Origin: Clostridium sp. 28_17
Lineage (GTDB): Bacteria > Bacillota > Clostridia > TANB77 > CAG-508
Direction: 5' to 3'
Length of the DNA stretch: 64,000 bases
NCBI GenBank assembly: GCA_001916065.1
Contig: MNRS01000028.1
Span: 1-64,000 of the forward strand
Under the pieces are notes generated by a model, which saw nothing but the letters and a program-made list of their open reading frames with translations, was not told where the DNA came from and ran no database searches. This document shows, piece by piece, positions 63,868-64,000 of this stretch. Position 1 is the stretch's first letter. Each line of letters starts with the position of its first letter. Position numbers and translations under genes: made by a program.

Positions 63868-63941
63868 TGGAGGCGCCTATCGGAGTCGGACCGATCATCA
63901 GAGTTTTGCAGACTCGTGCCTTACCGCTTGGCTAAGGCGCC
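63868..63941 (-). tRNA. tRNA-Cys (anticodon GCA)
   Basis: Minus-strand cloverleaf of 74 bases with encoded CCA: acceptor GGCGCCT paired with AGGCGCC, anticodon arm CGAGTCTGCAAAACTCT with GCA, T arm around GGTCCGACTCC, discriminator U. Both the anticodon and U73 fit cysteine. Downstream of the partial tRNA-Gly, in the usual clostridial order. Confidence 0.93.
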
Positions 63942-63971
63942 ATATTTAATTTTTGTTTTGAATAAAAAATT

Positions 63972-64000
63972 TGGAGCAGGTAACGGGAATCGGACCCGTA
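63972..64000 (-). tRNA. Partial tRNA, probably tRNA-Gly, cut by the window end
   Basis: Only the 3' end is present: T arm ACGGG-TCCGATT-CCCGT, acceptor 3' strand TACCTGC, discriminator T and CCA. The U73 and the sequence fit tRNA-Gly; the anticodon is outside the window, so identity is inferred. Confidence 0.65.

Overview
The window comes from a very AT-rich, spore-forming member of the Clostridia, probably an uncultivated gut lineage. This rests on the spoIIGA-sigE-sigG cluster, SpoIVFA/SpoIVFB, SpoVD, MinD/MinE, divergent FtsA/FtsZ, DUF881/Sbp proteins, strong AGGAGG ribosome sites and frequent TTG/GTG starts. Nearly all housekeeping genes are on the minus strand. Most plus-strand genes are short accessory genes with their own terminators.

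Layout. 1-496: three stacked promoters and leader of an rRNA operon that runs off the left edge. 497-10362: division and sporulation block (ylmC, sigG, sigE, spoIIGA, ftsZ, ftsA, sbp, two DUF881, ftsQ, murA). 10506-21641: mixed accessory region with a decayed Wadjet-like gene, an RNase H-winged-helix protein, an LPXTG protein, small regulators, rdgB, cysteine desulfurase, a patatin, a WG-repeat protein and a class D sortase, plus two copies of a 99-bp two-hairpin repeat. 21852-34023: two-component system, MscS channel, rpoD-dnaG, second patatin, small alarmone synthetase, adhE. 34100-45774: Rpn nucleases, M23 and M15-type wall enzymes, second sortase, rsmA, yraN, dprA, comM, spoVD. 45974-48853: ispH, ispG and a WalR-like regulator. 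49009-54520: three pilin-anchored proteins, two with a hypervariable C-terminal patch typical of diversity-generating retroelement (DGR) targets, with remnants of a MutS-like DGR accessory gene; no reverse transcriptase is present. 54654-61162: dusB, rodA, minE, minD, a pseudopilin, spoIVFB and spoIVFA. The right end holds a membrane protein, a type I toxin-antitoxin locus and tRNA-Cys/tRNA-Gly.

The most unusual observation is that five conserved genes (sigG, sigE, dprA, comM, rodA) are each interrupted by an apparent single-base insertion, six sites in all. Every site has the same form: an in-frame CGG codon where the conserved protein continues if one base (the C) is skipped, so the next codon is GGA or GGT (Gly). 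No CGG read as Arg was found in any conserved housekeeping gene here, while about a hundred out-of-frame CGG triplets cause no disruption. This suggests that CGG is unassigned or poorly read and triggers +1 frameshifting or quadruplet decoding. Three accessory genes do carry in-frame CGG without a shift. Sequence error cannot be excluded from the window alone.
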